This document shows positions 7,834 to 16,013 of a DNA stretch of 64,000 nt, one piece after another. The stretch is from Halobellus sp. Atlit-31R. Lineage in GTDB: Archaea; Halobacteriota; Halobacteria; Halobacteriales; Haloferacaceae. The position numbers and the translations under genes were made by a program. How positions within the stretch are numbered: position 1 is the stretch's first letter; every line of letters begins with the position of its first letter. The stretch lies in NCBI GenBank assembly GCA_003665935.1, contig QPLR01000001.1, positions 496,001-560,000 of the forward strand, written 5' to 3'. The notes under the pieces are model-generated. The model was not told the DNA's origin. It was given only the letters and a program-made list of their open reading frames with translations, and made no database searches.

Positions 7834-10041
7834 GTGCCGAAGGCGCTCGAACGCGACCTCGGACTCCCCGCGGTGCTGGCGATCAGTATCGGCGCGATGG
7901 TCGGCAGCGGGATCTTCATTCTTCCAGCGCTGGCGGTCGAGATCGCTGGTCCGGCGGTCGTTCTCGCGTACGTCGTCGCCGGCGTGCTCGTGCTCCCGGC
8001 AGCGCTCTCGAAGTCGGAGATGGCGACGGCGATGCCCGAAGCGGGCGGGACCTACCTGTTCATCGAGCGCGGGATGGGACCGCTCTTGGGCACCGTCGCG
8101 GGCATCGGCACGTGGTTCGCGCTGTCGTTCAAGGGCGCGCTCGCGCTCGTCGGCGGCGTCCCGTACCTGCTCTTGATCTTCGACGTGCCGGCGAGCGTCA
8201 CCACCCCGGTCGCGCTCGCGCTGGCGACGCTCCTCGTCGTGGTGAATCTGCTGGGCGCGAAGCAGACCGGCCGGTTGCAGGTGGGCATCGTCGTCGTGAT
8301 GCTGGCCGCGCTCGTGTGGTTCGTGCTCGGCGGCGTCCCCTCCCTACAGGGCGAGAACTACACGCCGTTCCTGCGGGGCGGGATCGGCGGCCTGCTGGAG
8401 GCGACCGGTCTCGTGTTCGTCTCCTACGCCGGCGTCACGAAGGTTGCGAGCGTCGCCGAGGAGGTCTCCGATCCGGATCGGAACATCCCGCTCGGCATCC
8501 TGGGATCGCTCGCGTTCACCACGGTCCTCTACGCGCTCATCGTCACAGTGATGCTCGGGGTCACAGACCCCGCGAGCATCGCCGACAGCGCCACCCCGGT
8601 CGCAGTCGCCGCGGAGGCGACGCTCGGAACCGCCGGCGTCGCGGCCGTGGTTCTGGCGGCGATCCTGGCGCTCGTGAGCACCGCGAACGCGGGGATCCTC
8701 TCGTCGTCGCGGTACCCGTTTGCGATGGCCCGAGACGATCTCGTCCCGGATCTGATGGCGTCGATCAGCGACCGCTTCGGGACGCCGTCGAACTCGATCA
8801 CGCTCACCGGCGTCGTGCTTCTCCTGCTCATCGCGTTCGTCCCGCTACTGGAGATCGCAAAGCTCGCGAGCGCCTTCCAGATCCTCGTGTTCGTCCTCGT
8901 CAACCTCGCAATCGTGGCGTTCCGCGAGGGGAGCGCGGCGTACGAGCCCTCGTTCACCGCGCCGCTGTACCCGTGGATTCAGATTGTCGGCGTGGTCAGC
9001 GGACTCGGTCTACTGACGCAGATGGGGACCGTCCCCTTGGTCGGGGCGGTCGTCCTGACTGTGGCCGGGATCGGCTGGTTCGCCGTCTACGGTCGGGGCC
9101 GCGTCGATCGGGAGGGCGCGGCGGTCGACGCCGTCCGCCGGCAGGTCGGTCGCAACGCCGTCGATCGGACGCGGGAGACGATCGACGGGCCCGGGAGCGA
9201 CTACCGAGTGCTGGTGGCGCTGGACCACGAGGTCACGAAAGCCGAGGAGCGTTCGTTCGTCCGCGTCGCCGCCGACGTCGCCCGCGCGAACGACGGCGAA
9301 GTCGTCGTTGCCCGGTTCGAGCGGGTGCCCGATCAGGTGTCGCTGACGTACGCCTCCGAGACGGAGTCGCCCGCGGACCTGGAGTTCGAGACGCAGACCA
9401 CCGAACTCGACGCCGAGTTCGAGGTCCCCGTGAGCAGCGGGACCATCGTCTGCCACGACGTCCGCCACGCGGTCGTGAACTACGCGGACCACGAGAACGC
9501 GGATGTGCTCCTGATGGAGGAGGCCTCGCCCGCGTCGGGGCTCCGCGGACTCCTGTTCGGCTCGGACGTCGAGTGGGTGCTCCGCCACGCCCCCTGCGAC
9601 GTGGCGCTCCTGAACGCGAGCGCGGGCGGACTGAGCGAGGTGGAGGTCGTGGGCGTCCTCTCGGACGAAGGCCCCTACGATCCGACGAAGATCGCCGTCG
9701 CGAACGCGCTCGCCGCCTCCGCCGGCGGATCGATCACGCTCGCGTACGCGGGGCGACCGGACGCCTCCGACATCGAAGAGCAGACGCTTGAAGACTATCA
9801 CGCGGAGGTCGCCGCGCTCTGTTCGGTGCCGGTCGAGAGCTGTGTGCCGTTCGGGACCGCGTCGGGATCGGGCTCGGGGCTCGAACCCGCGGACCTGATC
9901 GTCGTCAGCGCGTCGGAGCGGACCAACGACGCCATCGCCGCGTATCTCACCGGAACCGACCGGCCCGTGCTCGTCGTGCACGAACAGGAGTCCGAGCTGC
10001 GCGGTCGAGTCGCCCGGACGGTCCAGCGACGCCTCTTCTGA
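7834..10041 (+). CDS. APC-family amino acid transporter fused to universal stress domains
   Basis: A 735-residue two-part protein. Residues 1 to about 410 are an APC (amino acid-polyamine-organocation) transporter with about 12 helices; the N-terminal GAMVGSGIFILPA is the family's substrate-binding glycine motif. Residues about 450-735 are hydrophilic and look like two tandem universal stress protein folds (YRVLVALDHEVTKAEE at the start of the first). Start is GTG at 7834. It likely imports amino acids, with the Usp tail acting as an intracellular sensor. The upstream TrkA-N gene and downstream Lrp gene suggest a regulated transport unit. Confidence 0.88.
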   Translation: MPKALERDLGLPAVLAISIGAMVGSGIFILPALAVEIAGPAVVLAYVVAGVLVLPAALSKSEMATAMPEAGGTYLFIERGMGPLLGTVAGIGTWFALSFKGALALVGGVPYLLLIFDVPASVTTPVALALATLLVVVNLLGAKQTGRLQVGIVVVMLAALVWFVLGGVPSLQGENYTPFLRGGIGGLLEATGLVFVSYAGVTKVASVAEEVSDPDRNIPLGILGSLAFTTVLYALIVTVMLGVTDPASIADSATPVAVAAEATLGTAGVAAVVLAAILALVSTANAGILSSSRYPFAMARDDLVPDLMASISDRFGTPSNSITLTGVVLLLLIAFVPLLEIAKLASAFQILVFVLVNLAIVAFREGSAAYEPSFTAPLYPWIQIVGVVSGLGLLTQMGTVPLVGAVVLTVAGIGWFAVYGRGRVDREGAAVDAVRRQVGRNAVDRTRETIDGPGSDYRVLVALDHEVTKAEERSFVRVAADVARANDGEVVVARFERVPDQVSLTYASETESPADLEFETQTTELDAEFEVPVSSGTIVCHDVRHAVVNYADHENADVLLMEEASPASGLRGLLFGSDVEWVLRHAPCDVALLNASAGGLSEVEVVGVLSDEGPYDPTKIAVANALAASAGGSITLAYAGRPDASDIEEQTLEDYHAEVAALCSVPVESCVPFGTASGSGSGLEPADLIVVSASERTNDAIAAYLTGTDRPVLVVHEQESELRGRVARTVQRRLF

Positions 10042-10118
10042 TCGAGGCGTTCGGCCCTGGAGTCGTCCGCCGGCCGGGGAGCACAACACCTATCTATGAT
10101 TCGATTTGCAGACAGAGT

Positions 10119-10601
10119 ATGGCTGCAGTCGACCTCGACGATCTCGATCGCTACATCGTCTACGCACTCCAGAAAGACGCTCGGCACACGTCGAGCAGCG
10201 ACATCGCCGAGGCGAAAGGCGTCTCCGCGAGTACGGTCAGAAACCGGATCGGCAAACTGGAGTCCGAAGGCATCATCCGCGGCACGCACGTCGACGTCGA
10301 CTACGAGCGGATGGGCTATCAGCTCTACACGATCATCTTCTGTACCGCGCCGATCCCCGAACGCGAGCTGCTGGCCGAGCAGGCGCTCGACGTCGAGGGC
10401 GTGATCTCCGTCCGGGAGATTATGACCGGCGAGGAGAACGTCCACATCACCGCCGTGGGGCGCGACAGCGACGATCTGAGCCGGATCGGCCGCGAACTCA
10501 GCTCGCTGGGGTTCGAGATCGTCGAGGAGGAGATCATCCGGAACGAGTACACGAACCCGTACAGCCCGTTCGGATCGAGCGAGGCCGACGGAGACCGCTG
10601 A
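10119..10601 (+). CDS. Lrp/AsnC-family transcriptional regulator
   Basis: A 160-residue protein. Residues about 5-60 form a winged helix-turn-helix (LDRYIVYALQKDARHTSSSDIAEA, then VSASTVRNRIGKLESEGII). Residues about 65-145 resemble the ligand-sensing RAM-like domain (a YTIIFCTAP strand, then GVISVREIMTGEENVHI). The family usually senses amino acids. The ATG at 10119 lies about 25 nt after a TATA-like CTATCTATGA, suggesting a leaderless mRNA. The preceding amino acid transporter is a plausible target. A 15-residue acidic tail follows the domain. Confidence 0.85.
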   Translation: MAAVDLDDLDRYIVYALQKDARHTSSSDIAEAKGVSASTVRNRIGKLESEGIIRGTHVDVDYERMGYQLYTIIFCTAPIPERELLAEQALDVEGVISVREIMTGEENVHITAVGRDSDDLSRIGRELSSLGFEIVEEEIIRNEYTNPYSPFGSSEADGDR

Positions 10602-10608
10602 GCGGGGC

Positions 10609-11778
10609 TCAGTCGAGTATCGACGCGATTCGATCGGCGATCTCTCCGCCGAGCGCCGTCTTCGTCCCGGCGAACTCGGCGACGTCGTCGGCGTCGACGA
10701 ACAGCGTCCGCGTCTCGTCGCGGCCCATCACCGAGGCGTCGTTGGCGACGACGAACGCGAGTCCCGTCCGATCGAGGATGTCGCGGGCCGCGGCGGTCAT
10801 CGCTGCGTCGTCACCGGAGGTCTCAGCCTTGAAACCGACGATCGGAAGATCCGGACGGGCCTCGCGGGCCTCGTCCAGCAGTTTCGGGGTCGGTTCGAGC
10901 TCCAGCGTCCGGCGGTCGCCCGAGCGGAGTTTCCGGTCGGCGGGCTCGACTGTGTAGTCGGAGATCGCCGCCGCCGAGACGAGCACGTCGGCCGGGGCAG
11001 CCGCGTCGCCGTCGAGCGCCGCCAGAACCGCGTCGCGCATCTCTGCAGCGGACTCGACGGTCACCGTGTCGGCGTAGTGGACGTCGCCGCCGTCGTGGAC
11101 GAGCGTGACCTCGGCTCCGCGGACGTGACAGGCGCGGGCGACGGCGCGGCCGGTCTTCCCGGAAGCCCGGTTCGTGAGTACCCGCACGGGGTCGATCTCC
11201 TCGGCGGTCGCGCCGGAGGTGACGACGACGCGGCGGCCGGCGAGCGTCTGTTCGGTCGTCGCGCGCGCGGTGGCGGTGACGATCGCCGCCTCGGTCGCGA
11301 TCTTCGCTTTCCCCTCCTCGATCCGCGGGTCGACGAAGTCGACGCCCCAGGATTCGACGCGATCGATGGCGTCGAGCACGCCCGGGTGGTCGTACATCGG
11401 TTCGTGCATCGCGGGCGCGACGACGACTGGGACGTCGGCACCGAGCGCCGTCGTCGCGCAGGTCGTCACCGGGGTGTCGTCGACGGCGCCCGCGATCTTC
11501 CCGACGGTGTTGGCCGTCGCCGGGGCCAAGAGGAGCACGTCCGCCCAGCCGTCGCGACCGCAGAGCTCGACGTGCTCGACGCGACCGGTGATCTCGGTCA
11601 CCACGTCGTTTTCGGTCGCGAACTCGACCGCCCACGGGTGGATGATACCCCGCGCGCTCTCGGTCATCACCCCGCGGACGCTCGCCCCCCGCCGTCGCAG
11701 CTCGTGGGCGAGTTCGACCACCTTCACGGCGGCGATGCTGCCCGAGATACCGAGCGCGACGTTGACGCCGTCTAACAT
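10609..11778 (-). CDS. coaBC: Bifunctional CoaBC: phosphopantothenoylcysteine decarboxylase/synthase
   Basis: A 389-residue coenzyme A biosynthesis enzyme. The N-terminal half is the FMN-dependent decarboxylase CoaC: GISGSIAAVK at residues 9-18, the active-site histidine region VEHVELCGRD, LLLAPATANTVGKIA and PAMHEPMYDHP. The C-terminal half is the ligase CoaB: VVVTSGATAEEIDPVR, then the RASGKTGRAVA segment. It joins cysteine to 4'-phosphopantothenate and decarboxylates the product. The ATG at 11778 was chosen because the domain begins there. It lies about 25-30 nt after a TTTTAC box, so the mRNA is likely leaderless. Confidence 0.95.
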   Translation of the reverse strand: MLDGVNVALGISGSIAAVKVVELAHELRRRGASVRGVMTESARGIIHPWAVEFATENDVVTEITGRVEHVELCGRDGWADVLLLAPATANTVGKIAGAVDDTPVTTCATTALGADVPVVVAPAMHEPMYDHPGVLDAIDRVESWGVDFVDPRIEEGKAKIATEAAIVTATARATTEQTLAGRRVVVTSGATAEEIDPVRVLTNRASGKTGRAVARACHVRGAEVTLVHDGGDVHYADTVTVESAAEMRDAVLAALDGDAAAPADVLVSAAAISDYTVEPADRKLRSGDRRTLELEPTPKLLDEAREARPDLPIVGFKAETSGDDAAMTAAARDILDRTGLAFVVANDASVMGRDETRTLFVDADDVAEFAGTKTALGGEIADRIASILD

Positions 11779-11801
11779 CGGCCGACCGTTCGGTGGCGGC
11801 A

Positions 11802-11809
11802 CTGTAAAA
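11802..11809 (-). promoter_or_regulatory. Probable TATA box of coaBC
   Basis: The minus strand reads TTTTACAG here, centred about 28 nt before the coaBC ATG at 11778 and just downstream of the tandem-repeat spacer. Spacing fits a leaderless haloarchaeal transcript. Confidence 0.5.
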
Positions 11810-11838
11810 CTCCCCGGTTCCGGCGGTCGACCGCCGCC

Positions 11839-11976
11839 GGCCTCGACGGGAGAGCGGACAGCCGACGGGTGAACGGGCGGCCTCGGCGGGAGAACGGGCG
11901 GCCTCGACGGGAGAACGGGCGGCCTCGACGGGAGAGCGGGCGGCCGGTGGGAAAGCGGGCAGCCGACGGGACGGCG
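11839..11976. repeat. Tandem 21-bp repeat array between coaBC and the FAD protein gene
   Basis: Three near-identical 21-bp units (consensus GGCCTCGACGGGAGAACGGG plus C) lie head to tail at 11879-11899, 11900-11920 and 11921-11941. A further unit lies at 11839-11859, and shortened 19-bp variants lie at 11860-11878, 11942-11960 and from 11961. The array fills most of the spacer upstream of the coaBC promoter. No gene is supported in it; ORFs across it are translated repeats. Confidence 0.85.
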
Positions 11977-12819
11977 CTACTCGTCGAGCCGGCCTAGTTC
12001 GTCGTCGACGAGGCTCGGGTGGGTCCGCTGAGGCTCCGGGTGAGGGTCGGCGAAGGCCGCCCGCATTCGCTCGCGGGACGCCGCGGCGCGGCGCTCGCGC
12101 TCTTCGGCGTCGATCTCCTCGCAGCCCGGCGGGACCTCGCGGCCGCGGTCGGTGAAGTAACCCTCGGGCGTCACCCAGTCGTTGTAGTACGGCGTCTCCG
12201 AGTCGTGGACGACGGTCAGGCCGACCTCCGCGCCGTGTCCCGCGACGACGACGGCCTGGTGGTACGTCTCCGTCAGTCGGCCGGCGGCGTAGACGCCGTC
12301 GACGTTGGTGCGGCCGAGGTCGTCGACGACGACGTACTGCTTCGAGCCCGCCCGGCGGGTCTCCACGCCGAGACCGTCGAGATACGATGCGTCGGCCCAC
12401 GAGGCCGCGACGACGACCTCGGCGTCGATCCGTCGGTCGACGTCCGCCTCAGCGTCGGGGGCAGAAGCGTCACCGACCACCGTGACGGCGAACGTCTCGC
12501 CGTCCCGCGTGACGTCGCTGACGCGCCCCGTCTGTCGTCGGACGCCGTTCTCGTCGGCCTGCTCGCGGAGCAGATCGAGGAACAGTCGCGAGTCGACGCC
12601 GCCCGGGAACCCGGGAACGTTCTCCAGGTGCGCGTTCCGCGCCAGGATGCTCTCGGCGGCGTCGACGACGAGCGTGTCGAGCCCCGCGCGGGCGGTGAAC
12701 GTCGCCGCCGTGAGTCCGGCGACGCCGCCACCGACGACGAGGACGTCCGCAGTGGTCGCGTCGCCGTCGGTCGGCGCATCGTCCTGCGCGGAGCCAGAGT
12801 CGGTCGCGTGGTCGGACAT
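11977..12819 (-). CDS. FAD-dependent NAD(P)/FAD oxidoreductase, thioredoxin reductase-like
   Basis: A 280-residue flavoprotein-like protein. After an acidic 26-residue leader, DVLVVGGGVAGLTAATFTARAG is the FAD-binding GxGxxG, and TNVDGVYAAGRLTETYHQAVVVAGHGA is the C-terminal FAD motif. The middle NAD(P)-binding domain is reduced, and the redox CxxC of true thioredoxin reductases is absent; the single cysteine lies in the C-terminal tail. The 65-residue acidic and Arg-rich tail is extra. Start at 12819 (MSDHATD) fits the acidic leader better than the in-frame ATG 12 codons upstream. Substrate unknown. Confidence 0.75.
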   Translation of the reverse strand: MSDHATDSGSAQDDAPTDGDATTADVLVVGGGVAGLTAATFTARAGLDTLVVDAAESILARNAHLENVPGFPGGVDSRLFLDLLREQADENGVRRQTGRVSDVTRDGETFAVTVVGDASAPDAEADVDRRIDAEVVVAASWADASYLDGLGVETRRAGSKQYVVVDDLGRTNVDGVYAAGRLTETYHQAVVVAGHGAEVGLTVVHDSETPYYNDWVTPEGYFTDRGREVPPGCEEIDAEERERRAAASRERMRAAFADPHPEPQRTHPSLVDDELGRLDE

Positions 12820-12880
12820 ATCCGGAGGGACGCGGTCACGGCCGATGAGTCTCACGGTCGGGGGTGCGCTCGAAGCGCGC

Positions 12881-13780
12881 TCAGTACACGGAGTCGGGGT
12901 CGTAGAGGCGGTGATCGTCGGTTGCGTCGACCGAGACGAGTCCTCGGGGGACCGCGCCCGGTTCGACCCGGAGCCGCCACCGCCGGTCGCCGAGCGGAGT
13001 CGCCGCCGCGAGCCGGACGGGCGTCTCCGGCAGCTGGTGGGCGAGCGCGATCGAGATCGGCAGCGTCGGCAGCCGTCCGGTCCGCTCGGCGAGGGCGTAG
13101 TCGTCGAGCGTCACTGTCCAGCCGTCGCCGTCGGCCGTGGGCGAGACCGACTGCGAGCCCACGAATCCGACGTGTTCGAGGTGTTCGACGGCCGCGCGGA
13201 CCCCCGATTCCGGCCCGTCCGTCGCCGACCCGAACGGCCCGCGGAGCGACGCGGCGGCGGCGTCGACGACGGCGAGGTGGTCTGCACGCTCGGTGCGGTG
13301 GGCGAGTTCGCTCGTCATACTCCACAGCATCGTGAGACAGAAGTCGTCGCGGTCGTCGACGACCTCCGCGAGCGTCAGATACGTCTCCATCGCCGCGGAT
13401 TCGACCTCCCGGAGATCGGCGTCTGAGAACGCCTCGAAGATCGCGCCGGCGACGTCGTGGCAGAACGAGAGATACCGCAGTCGCGCGTCGTCGCCGGGGG
13501 CCGTGAGGCCGGCTCGGCCGTCCTCGACGTCGTGGACGATCGGCTCGTAGAAGGGCACCTGCGGGTCGTACTGCCTGAGTGTCGCACGGTACTCCGCGGT
13601 CGCTTCGGCGGCCTCCGCGGCCGTGTCTCTGTCGTCGAAGCGCAGCCCCGAGACGGGATGCGGCTCACAGCCTGTCCGTCCGCACACGACGGTGTACGGG
13701 CCGTCTCGCGCCGCGAGACAGTCGACGTGCCGGCTTATGTCCCGGAGCGTCGTCCCGACCATCGTCTCCACTGTGATCAT
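12881..13780 (-). CDS. Conserved haloarchaeal protein of unknown function
   Basis: About 299 residues if read from the ATG at 13780; a second ATG at 13762 (MVGTTLRDISRHVD) is equally good. The in-frame extension above 13780 would run into the divergent promoter region. The N-terminal third has four cysteines, including VVCGRTGCEPHP, suggesting metal or redox binding. The middle is helical and acidic, and the end (RRWRLRVEPGAVPRGLVSV) is predicted beta. No enzymatic motif is recognised. It is soluble and cytoplasmic as judged from sequence. Confidence 0.7.
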   Translation of the reverse strand: MITVETMVGTTLRDISRHVDCLAARDGPYTVVCGRTGCEPHPVSGLRFDDRDTAAEAAEATAEYRATLRQYDPQVPFYEPIVHDVEDGRAGLTAPGDDARLRYLSFCHDVAGAIFEAFSDADLREVESAAMETYLTLAEVVDDRDDFCLTMLWSMTSELAHRTERADHLAVVDAAAASLRGPFGSATDGPESGVRAAVEHLEHVGFVGSQSVSPTADGDGWTVTLDDYALAERTGRLPTLPISIALAHQLPETPVRLAAATPLGDRRWRLRVEPGAVPRGLVSVDATDDHRLYDPDSVY

Positions 13781-13902
13781 CTCCGGGGAAGTAGATTGTG
13801 GTCGGCCTCTCACGTCTGATAGGGCATCGTCCCGCAGAACACGCACACGCTCCGTCGCCGAGTCGCCCACAACGCTTTCTATGACCCCTTCGTACAAGAG
13901 GC

Positions 13903-14451
13903 GTGGACGAACTCGTCGTCAGCACCGTCGTCTATCTCCCTCCGGAGGAGGCCTACGGGTTCCTCGTGGACTTCCCCCGATACGCGAACTACTCGAAGCA
14001 TCTCCGCGACGTCGCCAGGCGAAGCGGCGACGGCGGCGCGGGAACGCGCTACGCGCTTCGGTTCTCCTGGTGGAAGCTCACCTACACCGTCGAGTCCGAG
14101 GTGACCGACGTCGAGCGACCCGAGCGAATCGAGTGGCGGATCGTGAAGAACCTCGACGCCAGCGGCCGCTGGCGGATCGAGGGGCTCGACGAACTCCCCG
14201 AGGACACGCCGGAGGGCGTCGAGAACGCCTCGCGCGTCTCCTTCGAGGTCGCCTACGACCCCACCTCGGCGAACGAGGGCGGGATCGACCTCCCGCGGTT
14301 CGTCTCGTTGGGCTGGGTCGTCGACAAGATCAAGCCCGCGATCACGAGCGAGGCCGAACGGCTCGTCGAACGGATCGTCGCCGATCTCGAAGGCTCTTCA
14401 CGGCCGGTCGATCTGACCGTCGAACGGCGGTCGAAGCGCGCGTCCGACTGA
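13903..14451 (+). CDS. SRPBCC-fold protein (polyketide cyclase/START-like)
   Basis: A 182-residue protein starting at GTG. VVYLPPEEAYGFLVDFPRYANYSKHL (split here as residues 8-33) is the classic SRPBCC N-terminal helix pair, followed by alternating beta strands (YALRFSWWKLTYTVESEV, RIEWRIVKNLDASGRWRIE) and a long C-terminal helix. Such proteins hold hydrophobic ligands in a cavity; the ligand cannot be told from sequence. It is transcribed divergently from the 12881-13780 gene and precedes trkA by 124 bp. Confidence 0.78.
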   Translation: MDELVVSTVVYLPPEEAYGFLVDFPRYANYSKHLRDVARRSGDGGAGTRYALRFSWWKLTYTVESEVTDVERPERIEWRIVKNLDASGRWRIEGLDELPEDTPEGVENASRVSFEVAYDPTSANEGGIDLPRFVSLGWVVDKIKPAITSEAERLVERIVADLEGSSRPVDLTVERRSKRASD

Positions 14452-14575
14452 TTGTACCGGCTGACAGACCGGACTGAGAATCTTGCGGGGGTCGGAGTCA
14501 GACGGCCGGGGCGATGCCGAAAGAGCGATACGGCTTCGCCAGGCACATCCGAGAGATGAACCCGGGTGGTCGTCA

Positions 14576-15913
14576 GTGCGTGTAGTCATTGTCGGCGCGG
14601 GACAGGTCGGATCGAGCATCGCCGCCGATCTCGCGGACGCGCACGAAGTGATCGTCGTCGACTGCGACAGCGAGCGGACCGAGGAGCTGAACTACTCGCT
14701 CGACGTGCTCGGTGTCACTGGCGATGGAACGTCAGTGGCGGCGCTCGAGGAGGCCGGCATCGAGGATACCGATATGGTGATCGCCTCGACAGACGACGAC
14801 GAGACGAACATCGTCGTCTGCTCGACGGTCAAGGCGATCTCGGACGCGTTCACGATCGCGCGCGTCAAGAACACCGAGTATCTCCGCACCTGGGAGCGAT
14901 CGGCTCGCGCCTTCGGCGTCGACTTTATGGTCTGTACGAACCTGCTCGCCGCAGAGTCGATCGTTCGAATGATCGGCCTCCCCGCCGCTCGCGACGTCGA
15001 CCCCTTCGCCGGCGGGCAGGTGCAGATGGCCGAGTTCGAGGTCGACGCCGACAGCCCGGTTGCGAACCGGACCGTCGCGGAGTCAGACCGGTTCGACTCG
15101 CTGACGTTCGTCGCGATCCTCAGAAATGGCTGCGTCGAGATCGCGCGGGGAGAGACGGTCATCGACCCCGAGGACCGCGTCATCGTCATCGGTTCGCCCG
15201 AGAGCGTACAGGAGTTCGCGCGCACCGTCGACCCCGACGAGTCGCCGGGAACGGCCGAGGAAGTCGTGGTCGTCGGCGGCTCCGAGATCGGCTACCACGT
15301 CGCGCGCCTGCTCGAAGAGCGCGGGTTCAGGCCCCGCCTCGTCGAGCAGGACGGCGAGCGGGCGCGCAGTCTCGCCGAGCGACTCCCGAGTACGGTCGTG
15401 ATGGAGTCCGACGCGACCGACATCGAGTTTCTCGAGCGCGAGCACGTCGGCGACGCGGACGTGGTCGTCTCGACGCTCGACTCCGACGAGAAGAACCTGC
15501 TCGTGTCGCTTCTGGCCGCGCGGATGGGCGTCGAGCGGACCATCGCGATCATCGACACCAGCGAGTACGTCGACCTCTTCGAGACGGTCGGCGTCGACGT
15601 GGGCGTGAGCCCCCGCGGGGTCGTCGCCGAGGAGATCTCGCGGTTCACCCGCGACGGCGACGCCGAGAACGTCGCGCTCATCGAGTCCGACAAGGCCGAG
15701 GTTCTGGAGATCGAGGTCGACGAGGAGAGCATCCTCGCGGGACGTCCGATCCGGGAGTCCACACGAGATCTCCCGAACGGAGTCGTCATCGGGGCGATCA
15801 CGCGCCACCGTGAGTTCATCACCCCGCGCGGAGACACCGTGCCGCAGATCGGCGACCACGTCGTCGTCTTCGCGGACATCGACGTCGTCGACGAGATCGC
15901 CCCGCGGTTATGA
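14576..15913 (+). CDS. trkA: Trk potassium uptake system protein TrkA
   Basis: A 445-residue peripheral NAD-binding gating protein with two RCK units in tandem. The first begins VVIVGAGQVGSSIAADL (residues 3-19) with acidic VDCD at the end of strand 2, and the second begins VVVVGGSEIGYHVARLL about residue 228. Each is followed by a TrkA-C type domain. The GTG start at 14576 places the Rossmann loop at the N terminus; an in-frame TTG at 14483 adds 31 residues of unlikely leader. Partner of trkH 100 bp downstream; together they take up K+ for osmotic balance. Confidence 0.93.
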   Translation: MRVVIVGAGQVGSSIAADLADAHEVIVVDCDSERTEELNYSLDVLGVTGDGTSVAALEEAGIEDTDMVIASTDDDETNIVVCSTVKAISDAFTIARVKNTEYLRTWERSARAFGVDFMVCTNLLAAESIVRMIGLPAARDVDPFAGGQVQMAEFEVDADSPVANRTVAESDRFDSLTFVAILRNGCVEIARGETVIDPEDRVIVIGSPESVQEFARTVDPDESPGTAEEVVVVGGSEIGYHVARLLEERGFRPRLVEQDGERARSLAERLPSTVVMESDATDIEFLEREHVGDADVVVSTLDSDEKNLLVSLLAARMGVERTIAIIDTSEYVDLFETVGVDVGVSPRGVVAEEISRFTRDGDAENVALIESDKAEVLEIEVDEESILAGRPIRESTRDLPNGVVIGAITRHREFITPRGDTVPQIGDHVVVFADIDVVDEIAPRL

Positions 15914-16013
15914 GCGCGCGGCAGTCCCTGTCTCCGCGCGGCTCGCCGCTTCCGTCGTCGCTCGGACCGAAACACCTTCCCGCCGCCACCGTGAGCGACC
16001 GGGCACAGTTTCG

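Noticed and set aside
11839-11976. Possible CRISPR array
   Set aside because: The units are directly adjacent without unique spacers and are only 19-21 bp. It is a simple tandem repeat.
14483-14575. TTG-initiated N-terminal extension of TrkA
   Set aside because: The 31 added residues are Arg-rich without family match. The Rossmann loop starts directly after the GTG at 14576.
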